From assembly GCF_030408415.1 (NCBI RefSeq), contig NZ_CP046976.1, positions 124,001 through 188,000 on the forward strand: DNA of 64,000 nucleotides, in the 5' to 3' direction. Shown piece after piece: positions 49,300-61,335 of the stretch (within the stretch, counting starts at the first letter, position 1; each line of letters starts with the position of its first letter). The notes beneath the pieces were generated by a model, which was not told the origin of the DNA, searched no databases, and was given only the letters and a program-made list of their open reading frames with translations. This stretch comes from Corynebacterium appendicis CIP 107643 (GTDB taxonomy: Bacteria > Actinomycetota > Actinomycetes > Mycobacteriales > Mycobacteriaceae). The position numbers were made by a program, and so were the translations under genes.

Positions 49300-50148
49300 A
49301 TGATGCTCACCCGCACCCGCCGCCGCGTCACCGCCTTCGTTGTCGCCGCCTTGATGGGCGCCGGCATCGTCGCCGGGCCGGCCACCCCGAATGCTCACGC
49401 CGACAACGGCAACATGGTTATCTTCGGCGACTCCGTCATCGCGGACTCCCCGGCCCCCGAATACCTCAGCGCCCGCGTCGGCCTGCATCCGAACGGTAAG
49501 TCCGATCCAGCGCGCTGGTGCCCGACGAGCGGCAACAACTTCGGCAAGCAGGCCGCCCGCCGCCTGGGGCTGCAGCCACGCGACTACTCCTGCCCGGGTG
49601 CTGTGAGCATCTCCCCCGGCCCGAATATTTCCGCGCAGATCGACCGCGCGGTGCGCGAGCGCGGAGGGCTGGACAACGGCACCAAGCGGGTCGTCCTGCA
49701 GACCGGTTTCAACGACACCTACAACCACCGCGGCGTGCACCCGAACACGGTGCGCCGCGACTACGTGAACTTCATGCGCCCGCAGATCGACAAGATCCGC
49801 CGCGCCGCGCCGAACGCGCGCATCCAGATCGTCGGCTACCCGACGATCACCGGCGGCGACCGTGTCTGTCTCTTCCACATCGGCCCGAATATGTACGACG
49901 CCACCCCAATTCCGGAGGTCGCCTACTGGGAGGACCTCGCGCAGTGGATGAACCAGGACCTGGCGCGCGCGACGGGCACCCAGTTCGTGGATATGAAGCC
50001 GGGCACCGCCAAGCACGGCATGTGCGCGCGCGACGAGGACCGCGAATTCGCCGGTCTCATCGACTTCTACGCCGGCCCCGGCAACATGCCGATCCACGTG
50101 ACGCAGCGCGGCCACGCCCGCCTGGCGGGCATCCTCGCAGCGTCCTAG
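49300..50148 (+). CDS. Secreted SGNH/GDSL hydrolase
   Basis: A 282-residue exported esterase. Signal peptide: basic start, hydrophobic core [17 protein letters not shown] and a cleavage site after NAHA (about residue 33). SGNH blocks: FGDSV (Ser), GFND (Asn region), and HVTQRGH with the catalytic His near the end. Four Cys suggest disulfides. The substrate may be a cell-envelope lipid or glycan ester. The start is the ATG at 49300; a second ATG follows at once. Confidence 0.88.
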   Translation: MMLTRTRRRVTAFVVAALMGAGIVAGPATPNAHADNGNMVIFGDSVIADSPAPEYLSARVGLHPNGKSDPARWCPTSGNNFGKQAARRLGLQPRDYSCPGAVSISPGPNISAQIDRAVRERGGLDNGTKRVVLQTGFNDTYNHRGVHPNTVRRDYVNFMRPQIDKIRRAAPNARIQIVGYPTITGGDRVCLFHIGPNMYDATPIPEVAYWEDLAQWMNQDLARATGTQFVDMKPGTAKHGMCARDEDREFAGLIDFYAGPGNMPIHVTQRGHARLAGILAAS

Positions 50149-50173
50149 AGAATATTTCCCTACGCTCGGGGGC

Positions 50174-51289
50174 ATGACGAATAACGAGCAGCAGACCGAG
50201 CAAACAGTCAAGGGCGTCATCGCGCGAGAGAAGGGCGCGGACGTGGAGATCGCGGACATCGTGATCCCCGCTCCGGGCCCGAACGATGTCGTGGTCAAGG
50301 TACAGGCCACCGGCGTGTGCCACACGGACCTCGCGTACCGCGACGGTGATATCGAGGACGCATACCCGTTCCTCCTCGGCCACGAGACGGCCGGTGTCGT
50401 CGAGACCGTCGGCGCAGACGTCACCCACGTCGAGCCGGGCGACTTCGTCGTGCTCAACTGGCGCGCAGTGTGCGGCGAATGCCGCGCGTGCCGCAAGGGC
50501 GACACGAAGAATTGCTTCAACACCCACAACGCATCGAAGGGCATGACGCTTACCGACGGCACCGAGCTCACCCCCGCCCTCGGCATCGGATCATTCGCCG
50601 AGAAGACCCTCGTGCACGAAATGCAGTGCACCAAAGTGAACCCGGATGAGGACCCGGCTGCCGCAGGTCTTCTCGGCTGTGGGATCATGGCCGGCCTCGG
50701 TGCCGCGGTGAACACCGGTGAGGTGCAGCGCGGAGAAACCGTCGCTGTCTTCGGCTTGGGCGGAGTCGGCCTGGCAGCCGTCGCAGGAGCGGCGTTGGCG
50801 GGGGCGGTGAAGGTGATCGCGGTGGACGTCGATAAGCGAAAGTGCGATGCCGCCGCGAAATTCGGCGCGACCGACGCTATCTGCAGCAAAGACATGAGCG
50901 AAGGTGAGGTCATCGACCGCGTCCGCGAGCTCACCGGCGGCTTCGGCCCCGACGTGACCATCGATGCCGTCGGCATCCAGCCCACCTGGCGCCAGGCGTT
51001 CTACTCCCGCGACCTCGCCGGACGCATGGTCATGGTCGGCGTGCCCAACCAGACCGACCACGTGGACATCCCCGCCATCGACCTCTACGCCCGCGGCGGC
51101 TCCATCAAACCCGCCTGGTACGGCGACTGCCTGCCGGAACGCGATTTCCCCACCTACGTCGACCTTCACCTGGACGGGCGGTTCCCGCTCGGCGAATTCG
51201 TCTCTGAGCGCATCGGCCTCGGCGATATCGAAGGCGCATTCACCAAGATGAAGCAGGGCGACGTGCTGCGCTCTGTCGTGGAATTTTAA
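50174..51289 (+). CDS. mscR: S-(hydroxymethyl)mycothiol dehydrogenase / class III-like alcohol dehydrogenase
   Basis: A 371-residue zinc-dependent dehydrogenase that oxidises the formaldehyde-mycothiol adduct (and S-nitrosomycothiol) with NAD. Catalytic zinc ligands in GVCHTD and GHE; structural zinc Cys set in [18 protein letters not shown] fold [10 protein letters not shown], followed by the Asp of VDVDKRK. The 11-mer at 50827 falls exactly on that VDVDKRK stretch. Start ATG 7 nt after TACGCT (leaderless). An MBL enzyme follows, as in M. tuberculosis (Rv2259-Rv2260). Confidence 0.94.
   Translation: MTNNEQQTEQTVKGVIAREKGADVEIADIVIPAPGPNDVVVKVQATGVCHTDLAYRDGDIEDAYPFLLGHETAGVVETVGADVTHVEPGDFVVLNWRAVCGECRACRKGDTKNCFNTHNASKGMTLTDGTELTPALGIGSFAEKTLVHEMQCTKVNPDEDPAAAGLLGCGIMAGLGAAVNTGEVQRGETVAVFGLGGVGLAAVAGAALAGAVKVIAVDVDKRKCDAAAKFGATDAICSKDMSEGEVIDRVRELTGGFGPDVTIDAVGIQPTWRQAFYSRDLAGRMVMVGVPNQTDHVDIPAIDLYARGGSIKPAWYGDCLPERDFPTYVDLHLDGRFPLGEFVSERIGLGDIEGAFTKMKQGDVLRSVVEF
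50827..50837 (+). repeat. CGTCGATAAGC repeat, copy 20
   Basis: Exact 11-mer followed by G; G-rich upstream. In mscR at the end of the second NAD-fold strand, read as VDKR; here the residues themselves are functional. Confidence 0.9.
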
Positions 51290-51298
51290 GGAGCACCC

Positions 51299-51919
51299 AT
51301 GAAGATTGAAAACGTGGTCACATCCGGCCTGTTCAAGCTCGACGGCGGCGAATGGGAGGTGGACAACAACGTCTGGATCGTCGGCGACGACTCTGAGGTG
51401 CTCATCATCGACGCTGCGCACGACGCCGAAGCCATCGCAAAGGTGGTGGGGGACCGAAAGGTCTCGGGCATCATAGCGACCCACGGCCACAACGACCACG
51501 TCGACGCCGCGCCACTTTTAAGCAAGCTTGTCGACGCCCCCGTCTACCTCCACCCCGGCGACGACATGCTCTGGGGCGAAGCCAACCCTTCCGAGCCCTT
51601 CGAGCCGCTTTCCGACGGCCAGGTCTTCCACATCGCCGGCACCGAGCTCAAGGTGCTGTCCACTCCCGGACACTCGCCCGGCTCCGTCGTCCTCTACGCC
51701 GAGGAAGCCGGCGAGCTCTTCTCCGGCGACACCCTCTTCCAGGGCGGGCCGGGGGCGACAGGACGCAGCTTCTCGTCCTTCGACACCATCATCGAGTCCC
51801 TGCAGAAGTCGGTGCTGGACCTTCCGGCTGAGACCGTTGTGCGCACCGGCCACGGCGACAACACCACCGTCGGCGACGAGGCCCCGCACCTCGAGGAATG
51901 GATCCGCCGCGGCTACTAG
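51299..51919 (+). CDS. MBL-fold hydrolase, partner of mycothiol dehydrogenase
   Basis: A 206-residue metallo-beta-lactamase-fold enzyme of the glyoxalase II type: THGHNDHVDA, TPGHSPGS, SGDTLF and RTGHGDNT metal motifs. In this context it probably hydrolyses formylmycothiol or a related thioester made by the neighbour. AAGGAGCACCC precedes the ATG, 9 nt after the mscR stop, so both form one operon. Confidence 0.9.
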   Translation: MKIENVVTSGLFKLDGGEWEVDNNVWIVGDDSEVLIIDAAHDAEAIAKVVGDRKVSGIIATHGHNDHVDAAPLLSKLVDAPVYLHPGDDMLWGEANPSEPFEPLSDGQVFHIAGTELKVLSTPGHSPGSVVLYAEEAGELFSGDTLFQGGPGATGRSFSSFDTIIESLQKSVLDLPAETVVRTGHGDNTTVGDEAPHLEEWIRRGY

Positions 51920-51960
51920 CCCCGAAACCGCCAGCCGGTGCCGCCGCGGCTACCAGTTCG

Positions 51961-51999
51961 CCGCCCCCCCTCTCCTCCAGCGAGAGGAGAGGGGGGCGG
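51961..51999. terminator. GC-rich hairpin between convergent genes
   Basis: About 16 bp of stem with one bulged C, from CCGCCCCCCC on the left to GGGGGGCGG on the right, 4-6 nt loop, no U-run. It can end transcription from both sides. The 11-mer lies between it and the stop of the DsbA-like gene. Confidence 0.65.
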
Positions 52000-52008
52000 C
52001 AGGGGGAT

Positions 52009-52019
52009 CGTCGATAAGC
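52009..52019 (+). repeat. CGTCGATAAGC repeat, copy 21
   Basis: Exact 11-mer followed by G, after a G-rich tract that is also the right arm of the hairpin. Intergenic, 3 nt from the stop of the DsbA-like gene on the minus strand. Confidence 0.93.
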
Positions 52020-52022
52020 GGG

Positions 52023-52904
52023 CTAGCTCGTCGTTTTCTGCAACTCTGCGTTGATGACCTTGCGGAAATCCTCGACGGGCAGCGCCCCGCCGATGAACTC
52101 GTCGTTGACGATGAAACCCGGCGTGCCCGTAATGCCCAGGCCCTGCGCGTAATCGAGGGCCTCCGCGATCGCGTCGTCGTACTTGTCGCTTTCCGCGTCC
52201 TCGCGAAACTTATCGATGTCCGGCACCCCCGCGGCCTCCGCGAAACGCACGAAATCCTCGATGCCGTACCCCGGGTGGCCCTCCACCTGGACGGCCTCCT
52301 CGAAATACGCCTTCTTGTAATCCGCGAACTTGCCTTGCTCCGCCGCCGCGCGGCCCGCACGCGCCGCAGCCTGCGCCGCGTCGCCGTTGATCGGCATGTC
52401 GTTCCACTCAATGCGCACGTAGCCGGTGTCCACGTACTCCTTGATCAACTCCGGCTCAGTCTCATTCGCGTGGCGGATGCAGAACGGGCATTCCCAGTCC
52501 GTGAACTCCGCGATCACCACTGGCGCATCCACGGCACCCACTGCGAACGGGTCGTTCGGATCGCGGCGCGCCGAATTCGAAATGTCCTGCCGCGATGTGA
52601 TCTCCGAGCCCGGCCCGTGAATCAGCGCCGCTTCCTCGCTCGCTTCCGGCTCCGCGAAATCCGTGCCCGGCTTCGCATCCTTAGGGATCTCCGTCACGGG
52701 AACCGAATTCTCCTTCTCCGGCAGCTCGCCTGCGGCCAGCGCATCCACCGCGCGGTCGTAACCGTAGTTCTCGCCCACGATGAAGCCGCCGACGCCCGTG
52801 CCCAGCGCCAGCACTGCGGCAAACGCCCACATCAAAGGCGGGACCTTCGCCCCGCCGCGATTCGTGTCGGTGTCGTTGGTGGAATCGGCAGACTTCGCGC
52901 TCAC
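52023..52904 (-). CDS. DsbA-like membrane-anchored thiol oxidoreductase
   Basis: A 293-residue envelope protein: short cytoplasmic N-terminus, membrane anchor (about 22-45), acidic linker and a DsbA/thioredoxin-4 domain with CPFC active site (DWECPFCIRHA) and the cis-Pro loop GTPGFIV. It probably forms or shuffles disulfides in exported proteins. I chose the GTG at 52904, which lies 8 nt after TAAACT; the frame opens two codons earlier. Confidence 0.9.
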   Translation of the reverse strand: MSAKSADSTNDTDTNRGGAKVPPLMWAFAAVLALGTGVGGFIVGENYGYDRAVDALAAGELPEKENSVPVTEIPKDAKPGTDFAEPEASEEAALIHGPGSEITSRQDISNSARRDPNDPFAVGAVDAPVVIAEFTDWECPFCIRHANETEPELIKEYVDTGYVRIEWNDMPINGDAAQAAARAGRAAAEQGKFADYKKAYFEEAVQVEGHPGYGIEDFVRFAEAAGVPDIDKFREDAESDKYDDAIAEALDYAQGLGITGTPGFIVNDEFIGGALPVEDFRKVINAELQKTTS

Positions 52905-52931
52905 GGGCACCGAGTTTAGTCCGCCGTAGCC

Positions 52932-53315
52932 TTAGCGCTCGTCTCGGGCCTGCGTGCTCGGACCCTCGTGCGTGGTGCCTGTCCGCGGTGCCGGCGGAAC
53001 CGCATTCTGAAGCGCCACCGCCCGCGCGAGACGTGCGTACCGCAGCTCCTGCTCGCGGAACCGCACCCACGTGGACATGGTGGTAAAGAAGAAGGCGATG
53101 ATGAGCGTGTACAGCATCAAGTCGGTGCCGCGGTCGACGCCGAGCCAGTTCGCCACGACGGTGACGTCGTCGGGGCGCAGGATCGCCCACACCGCCGCGA
53201 TGACCAGCACGACGAAGCCGATCTTCACCCACGCCTTCGCGTTGGCTTTCTTGCGGTTGGTGAAAAAGTACAGCACGAGCGCGAACGCGGCGAGCAGCAG
53301 CAGGATCTGGATCAT
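52932..53315 (-). CDS. DUF2304 membrane protein
   Basis: A 127-residue protein with three membrane helices (about 2-18, 30-47, 66-84) and a polar tail with the family motif FREQELRYARLAR. DUF2304 proteins commonly lie beside GT2 dolichol/polyprenyl-phosphate glycosyltransferases and are thought to assist them. AGGAGGC precedes the ATG, and the gene overlaps the GT2 stop by 4 nt. Confidence 0.88.
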   Translation of the reverse strand: MIQILLLLAAFALVLYFFTNRKKANAKAWVKIGFVVLVIAAVWAILRPDDVTVVANWLGVDRGTDLMLYTLIIAFFFTTMSTWVRFREQELRYARLARAVALQNAVPPAPRTGTTHEGPSTQARDER

Positions 53316-54013
53316 GGGAGCCTCCTGGCGACGAGTCCGTCGGCGAGAATATTCACGCCGTTGACCAGCGACTGGCCCTTCGACATGGAGTAGTCGGTGT
53401 ACAGAATGTCGACAGGCTCCTCCGCGACGCGCCAGTTCAGCTTGTCCATCATCGCGACGATCTCGGAGGCGTGTGACATCCCGTTCATACGGATATTCAT
53501 CTCTGCGGCGACTTTGGCGTTGAAAGCGCGCAGGCCGTTGTGGGCATCGGTGAGGCCGAGCTTGCGGTTGCGCGGGGACAAAAACACGACGGTCTTGAGC
53601 ACGACGCGCTTGATCCACGGGACGTTGTCGGTTCCGGCGCCGTCGGCAAAGCGCGTGCCGACGACAATATCCACCGGCTCCGTCCTCAGCCTCTCCACCA
53701 TGCGCACGACATCAGCCACCTGGTGCTGCCCGTCAGCGTCGAAGGTGACGAAATAGCGCGCCCCCGGCTGCGCCCGCGCATACTCCACGCCCGTCTGGAT
53801 CGCCGCGCCCTGGCCCAGGTTGACAGGGTGGTTGACCAGGTGTGCGCCGGCCGCATGGATCTCGGCGGCGGAGTTGTCGGCGGAGCCATCGTTGACCGCG
53901 ACGATATTCGGAAATGTTTGCAGGGCGTTGCGCAGCACATCACCGATGACGGGGCCTTCGTTGTAGCAGGGAACGACGAGCCACGTGTCGTCGAAGGCGC
54001 GCTGCGAAGTCAT
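53312..54013 (-). CDS. GT2 glycosyltransferase, polyprenyl-phosphate sugar synthase type
   Basis: A 233-residue GT2 enzyme with VVPCYNEG, VNDGSAD, the DxD region TFDADGQHQ and GTRFADG, as in dolichol-phosphate mannose or glucose synthases. No membrane helices; the DUF2304 partner may anchor it. It likely makes a polyprenyl-phosphate sugar for envelope glycans. Confidence 0.9.
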   Translation of the reverse strand: MTSQRAFDDTWLVVPCYNEGPVIGDVLRNALQTFPNIVAVNDGSADNSAAEIHAAGAHLVNHPVNLGQGAAIQTGVEYARAQPGARYFVTFDADGQHQVADVVRMVERLRTEPVDIVVGTRFADGAGTDNVPWIKRVVLKTVVFLSPRNRKLGLTDAHNGLRAFNAKVAAEMNIRMNGMSHASEIVAMMDKLNWRVAEEPVDILYTDYSMSKGQSLVNGVNILADGLVARRLP

Positions 54014-54023
54014 GAACGCGACT

Positions 54024-54890
54024 CTAGTCCCCGCGGTGGAACAGCCGCGAGTACACGCGCCGCATCACACCCAAGGGAAGCGCGCGGTACAGATTGCGCG
54101 CCACATAATTCGCCGCAGCACGCGGGCGCGAGACCAGCCCGTAGCTTACGAGCGCGCGCTGCATGGCGCGCTCCGCACGCCGGGTTTCGGGCGTTGTGCG
54201 GCGTTTCATCTGGGCGTCGCCCACACGGAAGTAGGTCAGTGGTTCCGGCAGGTTGTGCAGCTTCTTCCCGCCGGCGATGAGGCGCGCCCACAGGTCGTAG
54301 TCCTCCATGTTGTGCATGGGGCGGTAGCCGCCGACCTTGCGCACGTCGGCTGTGCGCATGAGCACGGACGGGTGGTTCAGCGGTGAGTTGATTGTCGCGT
54401 ACCGCGCGATCGCGTCGTGGGTTTCGGGCAGCCGCCGGACGCTACCGAGGGTGTCGCCGTCGAATTCCTGCATGGCGGTGCCCACCACCGCGATCTCGGG
54501 GTGCGCGGCCATGAACGCGAGCTGTTTTTCCAGGCGCTCGGGATACGCGGCGTCGTCGGAGTCGAGGCGCGCCACGAATTCGGTGTCCACTTCCGCCAAG
54601 CCTTCGCGCAACGCGGTGCCGAGCCCCCGGTTTTCAGGCAACGTCACGGTGTCCACAGAAGCAAGAAGCTTATCGACGTCCCCTCCCACCGGCCCGTCCC
54701 TTACCACCAGCACCCGCTCCGGCGGACGTGTTTGGGCCTCGATGCTGTCCAAGGCGTGCTTGAGTTGTTCTGCCGTGGTGTTGCGGTAGACCGACATGAG
54801 GACGGTGACCGCGCCGGGACGCAGATCGGGTTGCGGCTCGGGTCTCTGGCCGGGGCCCTGGGCGGGGCGAAAGTCGGGTGTGCTGGTCAT
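54024..54890 (-). CDS. GT2 family glycosyltransferase
   Basis: A 288-residue GT-A enzyme with [10 protein letters not shown], the metal motif [16 protein letters not shown] and a [18 protein letters not shown] block typical of rhamnosyl and galactosyl transferases. Acceptor unknown; with rmlABCD beside it, a rhamnosyltransferase is plausible. A Pro/Gln-rich N-terminus precedes the fold. The ATG overlaps the rmlA stop (ATGA). The 11-mer at 54668 sits in a variable loop ([12 protein letters not shown]). Confidence 0.88.
   Translation of the reverse strand: MTSTPDFRPAQGPGQRPEPQPDLRPGAVTVLMSVYRNTTAEQLKHALDSIEAQTRPPERVLVVRDGPVGGDVDKLLASVDTVTLPENRGLGTALREGLAEVDTEFVARLDSDDAAYPERLEKQLAFMAAHPEIAVVGTAMQEFDGDTLGSVRRLPETHDAIARYATINSPLNHPSVLMRTADVRKVGGYRPMHNMEDYDLWARLIAGGKKLHNLPEPLTYFRVGDAQMKRRTTPETRRAERAMQRALVSYGLVSRPRAAANYVARNLYRALPLGVMRRVYSRLFHRGD
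54668..54678 (-). repeat. CGTCGATAAGC repeat, copy 22
   Basis: Exact 11-mer on the minus strand after a G-rich tract; followed by TTCTTGCTTCTG, shared with copy 19 except for one base. In a GT2 gene, read as VDKL. Confidence 0.92.
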
Positions 54891-55756
54891 GGGCGCTCCC
54901 GGGCGGCGTCGAGAAGGTACCGGCCGTAGCCGGATTTCAGCATCGGCTCGGCGAGTTTTTCCAGAGCAGCAGCGCCGATGAAGCCCTCGCGGAACGCTGC
55001 GACCTCGGGGGAGCCGATGACGGTGCCGGTGCGCTTCTGGATCACCTCGACATACGCGCTGGCCTCGCTCATCGAGTCGATGGTGCCGGTGTCCAACCAC
55101 ACGTCGCCGTGGTGCAGACGGTGAACTTTGAGGTCGCCGCGCTGCAGGTAGGCCTCGTTGACACTAGTGATCTCGAGTTCGCCGCGTGCGCTCGGGGTGA
55201 TCGTCTTCGCGATCTCCACCACGTCGTTGTCGTAGAAGTACAGTCCCACCACCGCGAAATTGGACTGCGGGTCAGCCGGCTTTTCCTCGATGGCGGTGGC
55301 GGTGCCGTGCTCGTCGAAGCTGACCACGCCGTAGCGTTCCGGGTCGGAGACTTCGTAGGCGAAGATGGCGCCGCCCGTTGGGTCGTACGCCTCGCTCATC
55401 AGTCGGGAGAGTTCTGCGCCGTCGAAGATGTTGTCACCCAGGACGAGCGCTACGGAGTCGTCGCCGATGAAGTCTTCCCCGATGATGAATGCCTGGGCGA
55501 GCCCGTCGGGGGAGGGCTGGACGGCGTATTCGATCATGAGGCCGAGGGCGGAGCCGTCGCCAAGCAGGCGCTTGAATGCGTCCTGGTCCTCGGGCGTGGT
55601 GATGATCAAGATCTCGCGGATCCCCGCGCTGATCAGCGTGGACAGCGGGTAGTAGATCATCGGCTTGTCGTAAATCGGCATCAGCTGCTTGGAGATGCCT
55701 TTTGTGATCGGGTACAGCCGCGTGCCCGATCCACCGGCGAGAATGATGCCTTTCAT
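54887..55756 (-). CDS. rmlA: Glucose-1-phosphate thymidylyltransferase
   Basis: First enzyme of dTDP-L-rhamnose synthesis, 289 residues, the usual length. Nucleotide motif [11 protein letters not shown], then [14 protein letters not shown], and the active-site region GDNIFDG and [10 protein letters not shown]. The ATG at 55754-55756 follows the rmlCD stop by 14 nt. Rhamnose is the linker sugar between peptidoglycan and arabinogalactan in this group. Confidence 0.96.
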   Translation of the reverse strand: MKGIILAGGSGTRLYPITKGISKQLMPIYDKPMIYYPLSTLISAGIREILIITTPEDQDAFKRLLGDGSALGLMIEYAVQPSPDGLAQAFIIGEDFIGDDSVALVLGDNIFDGAELSRLMSEAYDPTGGAIFAYEVSDPERYGVVSFDEHGTATAIEEKPADPQSNFAVVGLYFYDNDVVEIAKTITPSARGELEITSVNEAYLQRGDLKVHRLHHGDVWLDTGTIDSMSEASAYVEVIQKRTGTVIGSPEVAAFREGFIGAAALEKLAEPMLKSGYGRYLLDAARERP

Positions 55757-55770
55757 GGTTGGGATTCTAG

Positions 55771-57105
55771 CTAGCCGATGTACAGGGCGAGTGCCACGCG
55801 CCAGTTCGTCGGGGTGAATCCGGTGGCTTCGATTTTGTCCAGCGTGAGCGTCGATTCGGCGGGCCGTGGCGCCTCGGGGCCGAATTCGGCCTGGTAGTCC
55901 GCGGAGCTCACCGGGTGTACATCGGCGGGGTCGGCGCCGGCGGCGACGAAGACAGCCATGGCGATCTCGTCGCGCGTCGCCGCATCGCCGCTGGAGGTGA
56001 TGTTGTAAATCCCGTAGTCCGCGCCCGTATCCAGCAGATGCACGATGCCTTTCGCGAGGTCCTCCGCCCACGTCGGACGCCCGCGCTGATCGTTGACCAC
56101 CTTCGGCGACACACCCTTGTGCGCGAGGCGCCCCATCGTGGCCATGAAGTTGCCGCCGTCGCCGAAGACCCAGCTCGTGCGCACAACATAGTGCCTCGCC
56201 GCCGCGGCAGCCGCAGCTTCACCCGCGCTTTTCGACGCCCCGTACACCCCCAACGGACTCGGCACCTCCCCTTCGGTGTGCTCCGCCACCGTCCCGTCGA
56301 AGACGTAGTCGGTGGAGACATTCACGAGTGTCAGGTCGAACCGGTTGGCAATCTGCGCCAACTTTGCGGGGCCGAGGGCGTTGACTTCCCACGCAGCAGT
56401 CCTACCTCCCGGCGTTTGCGCTCCATTGACATCGTTGAATGCCGCCGCATTGATAATCGCCGAATACTGCGACCAGTCCCGGCTCTCCAGCATTGTCTCC
56501 ACTGGCCAAGTCAGATCGAACTCTTCGTGTCCGCAGAAATCCGCGTCCGGCAAGATGCCCCGCAGAGCACGGCCCAACTGACCATTTGCCCCGAGGATGA
56601 GGGGGCGGCGGGGAGGGACGGGGGAAGCGTCGATAAACGGTGGATGGGCGTTGTCTTTCGCGGAAACTTCTGTGGGCTCGAGCGGCCAGTCGATCTCCTT
56701 GTACGAGCAGAATGCGTATTGCGCGTGCGGCGACCAGCGCGCATTGCACAAGTAGATGTACGTCGTGGCGTCCTCGAGCGCCTGGAAACCATTCGCCACC
56801 CCGCGTGGCACGAACACCGCCGTATCGGGGCCGATCTCGCAGCCGAATGTCTCGCCGTACGTCGCGGACCCTTCGCGCATGTCCACCCACGCGCCGTACA
56901 CGCGCCCCGTGGCCACCGAGACGTACTTGTCCCACGGCTCCGCGTGCATCCCGCGCGTCGCGCCTTTTGCGGTGTTGAAGCTGACGTTGTTCTGCTCCAC
57001 GCGCAGCGGCGGCGTACCCGCCCAATTCTCCTTGAACCACCCGCGGTTATCCCCGTGAACCGTGAGCTTATGGACCGTCAGCCCCTCGATGCGCGTTGCC
57101 GTCAT
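55771..57105 (-). CDS. rmlCD: Fused dTDP-4-dehydrorhamnose 3,5-epimerase / reductase
   Basis: A 444-residue two-domain enzyme for the last two steps of dTDP-rhamnose synthesis. Residues 1-170 are a cupin RmlC ([16 protein letters not shown], the catalytic His, and [11 protein letters not shown]). Residues 175-444 are RmlD: Rossmann [19 protein letters not shown] and the catalytic YGASKSAGE. The fusion is known in corynebacteria. The junction is a short Ser/Pro/Arg linker and holds a one-mismatch copy of the 11-mer (56628-56638) with its G-rich tract. Confidence 0.95.
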   Translation of the reverse strand: MTATRIEGLTVHKLTVHGDNRGWFKENWAGTPPLRVEQNNVSFNTAKGATRGMHAEPWDKYVSVATGRVYGAWVDMREGSATYGETFGCEIGPDTAVFVPRGVANGFQALEDATTYIYLCNARWSPHAQYAFCSYKEIDWPLEPTEVSAKDNAHPPFIDASPVPPRRPLILGANGQLGRALRGILPDADFCGHEEFDLTWPVETMLESRDWSQYSAIINAAAFNDVNGAQTPGGRTAAWEVNALGPAKLAQIANRFDLTLVNVSTDYVFDGTVAEHTEGEVPSPLGVYGASKSAGEAAAAAAARHYVVRTSWVFGDGGNFMATMGRLAHKGVSPKVVNDQRGRPTWAEDLAKGIVHLLDTGADYGIYNITSSGDAATRDEIAMAVFVAAGADPADVHPVSSADYQAEFGPEAPRPAESTLTLDKIEATGFTPTNWRVALALYIG

Positions 57106-57115
57106 GCCCGCCACC

Positions 57116-59352
<2,237 letters not shown>

Positions 59353-59364
59353 CGTGGGCTGATC

Positions 59365-60649
59365 TTAGCCCTCAAGCAGCTCCTGGCCCCAGTACTCCCC
59401 GTCACGGGTCCCGCGCGGGATAGCGAACACTGCGGATCCAATGTGGGAGATCCACTCGTTCAGGCGGTCGGACTCGTCGAGACGCTTCTGGATCGGGTCG
59501 AACTGCTTCAGCGGGTTCTTCTGGAAGCAAATGAACATCTGCCCCGCGTTTGACGTCCCACGCGTATCTGGCCCGGGTGGCATGTCGTAATTGTAGGGGC
59601 GGCGGAAAATACGCTCCGCAGGGTCATGTGAAAAAGCCCTAGCCATGTGGGAGCTCGGGTCAATGACGGGCAGCCCGTATTCATCACGGGCCTCGAAGTC
59701 GGGCTCGTCGAATTCATCCTCACCGGTTAGGGGCGCACCGGTGTCCAATGTCCGGCCGACCGAGACTTCTCGGGAAGGGCGGTCGAGGATGTCCCATTCG
59801 TCGAGAAGCATTGCGATGCGCCGCACCACCATCGCGGTGCCGCCTTGAATCCACGAGGGGCCGTCGGTAATCCAGACCACGTCGCCGAAATCCTCAACGG
59901 GCGGGGTTACCTGAACCGTCGAGTTGGCCGAAAAGGTTGCGCGGAGTCTCACCCTGTTCGATGGAGCCACGGGCGTGCAGGAAGCCGTCTTGGATCCATG
60001 CGACATCGAGGTAGCTGCGCGCAGTCTTGGTCATGAAGCGGGATGCGTGCGAGACCGTGAACCGATCGTCGGCGCAGATTTGCAGGCAGAGGTCGCCGCC
60101 AGACCATTCGTCGCGGAGCTCATCGAGGGAGTACTTGGGGAGGTCCTCCAGCCAGTCCGGCGCCTCGAGGCCGAGTTTATCCAGAAAGCTGTGGCCGAAC
60201 CCGACCGTGATGGTCAGGTTTGCCGTGGCGACCATGTTTTCCGGCTCGAGGTCGGCGAGGCCCGCCAGGCCTGAGCACATCCGCCGTGCGTCATCGGTCC
60301 ACAGGCGCAGGAGACGACGCGCGTCTTCGACAGTCTCTCTGCCATCCCTCAGGTTGAACGCGATGAGCTTGTTGAATGCCTGCTCAGGCGCGGCAATGCC
60401 GGCTTGGTGTGCGCCGTCAAAGTCAACCCGCGAGTCAGCCAGGTACGCGTCGGCCTCTTCGTTCATGCCTTGCCCGGGCCACGCATCCTTTTGTTTGTCG
60501 ACGTTCGCACCACGGTCCTTCTCAACCCCCTCATTCGCGCATGCCGACGCCCCCGCAGCCACCACTCCAGCAGCGCCGGCAATTCCTGCGCCGTGCAAAA
60601 ACTGGCGGCGGGTCGGTTGGGAGGTGCGGGGGCGGGGGTTGTCCGTCAT
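59365..60649 (-). pseudogene. DyP-type peroxidase, broken by one frameshift
   Basis: A Tat-exported haem peroxidase of the DyP/EfeB family. The first frame (60649 to 59894) has a twin-arginine signal (RRQFLHGAGIAG, ending in a Cys that may be lipidated), the middle domain and the GQLDG catalytic motif, then stops. The second frame continues at once (PPVEDFGDVVWITDGP...) with the proximal-His segment SSHMARAF and RRPYNYD. Adding or skipping one base at AACCCCGCCC near 59905 restores one protein. Either a recent mutation, phase variation or a sequencing error in a C-run. All key residues remain, so the loss, if real, is recent. Confidence 0.85.
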
Positions 60650-60672
60650 GGTTCCTTCGTGGTTAGTGGCTG

Positions 60673-61295
60673 CTAGTGGTTGTGGCCTCCGCGGTCTCCA
60701 CCGTAATTCTCCTCGCCGGAGGGTTGCTCGCGCACGGGGATCTGGAGGCTCAGGACGGAACCGTCGTCGGTGGTGATCTCAACCTCGAAGATTTCACCGG
60801 CGGGGATGGCGTCGGCGTAGTTCATGATCATCAGGTGGTCGTCGCCGGGGACGAGCTCGTACGTGTCGCCCGCAGCAATGGTGAAGCCGTCCGGTTTTCC
60901 CGCATAATGCCGTCGACGACTTCGTGCAGCTCAGTGCTTGCACCCTCGAGAGACGGAACTGCGAAGGATCTGACGGCGATCTCCTTGTCGGAGGTGTTCT
61001 TCAGGGTGCCGAAGCACGCCGTCATGTCAGAGTGTTTCTCGTCCAGCTCGGTGGCGTGCTCCAAAGCTGCTTCGCCGTCGGCGGCGGGCTTGGCGCGGCA
61101 GTAGCCGTCGACGAGCTCAAGGGCGGAGTTCGCGGAGGCAGCGGCGGCTTCAGACGCAGTGGAGTCGGCGGGGTCAGCCGAGTCTGCCGCTGTGGTGTTG
61201 TCCGCCGCAGTTTCTGTCTCGGTGCTGTCGCCGCACGCTGCCAAGGCAAGAGAGCCAGCGCAGAGCACTGCCGCGCGAGCAATCGTCTTCCTCAT
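60673..61295 (-). pseudogene. PCuAC-type copper chaperone lipoprotein, broken by one frameshift
   Basis: Starts with a lipoprotein signal (AGSLALAACG), a Thr/Ala/Asp linker, then the PCuAC fold: MTACFGTLKNTSD, ELHEVVDGIM. The frame then breaks at CGGGAAAA near 60900. In the next frame the rest follows exactly: GKPDGFTIAAGDTYELVPG, the copper motif HLMIMNY and a His-rich end (GGHNH). A single missing base in the G or A run explains it. PCuAC proteins deliver copper to cytochrome oxidase. It precedes the DyP gene, likely in one operon. Confidence 0.85.
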
Positions 61296-61335
61296 GGTGG
61301 AGTCTTTCCCGTGGAGTAACTGGAGACTTGAGACA

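Noticed and set aside
42884..51536. GTCGACAAGC words (42886, 45885, 51526) as repeat copies
   Set aside because: They differ at a core base, lack the G-rich flank and are explained by common VDK/LVD codons.
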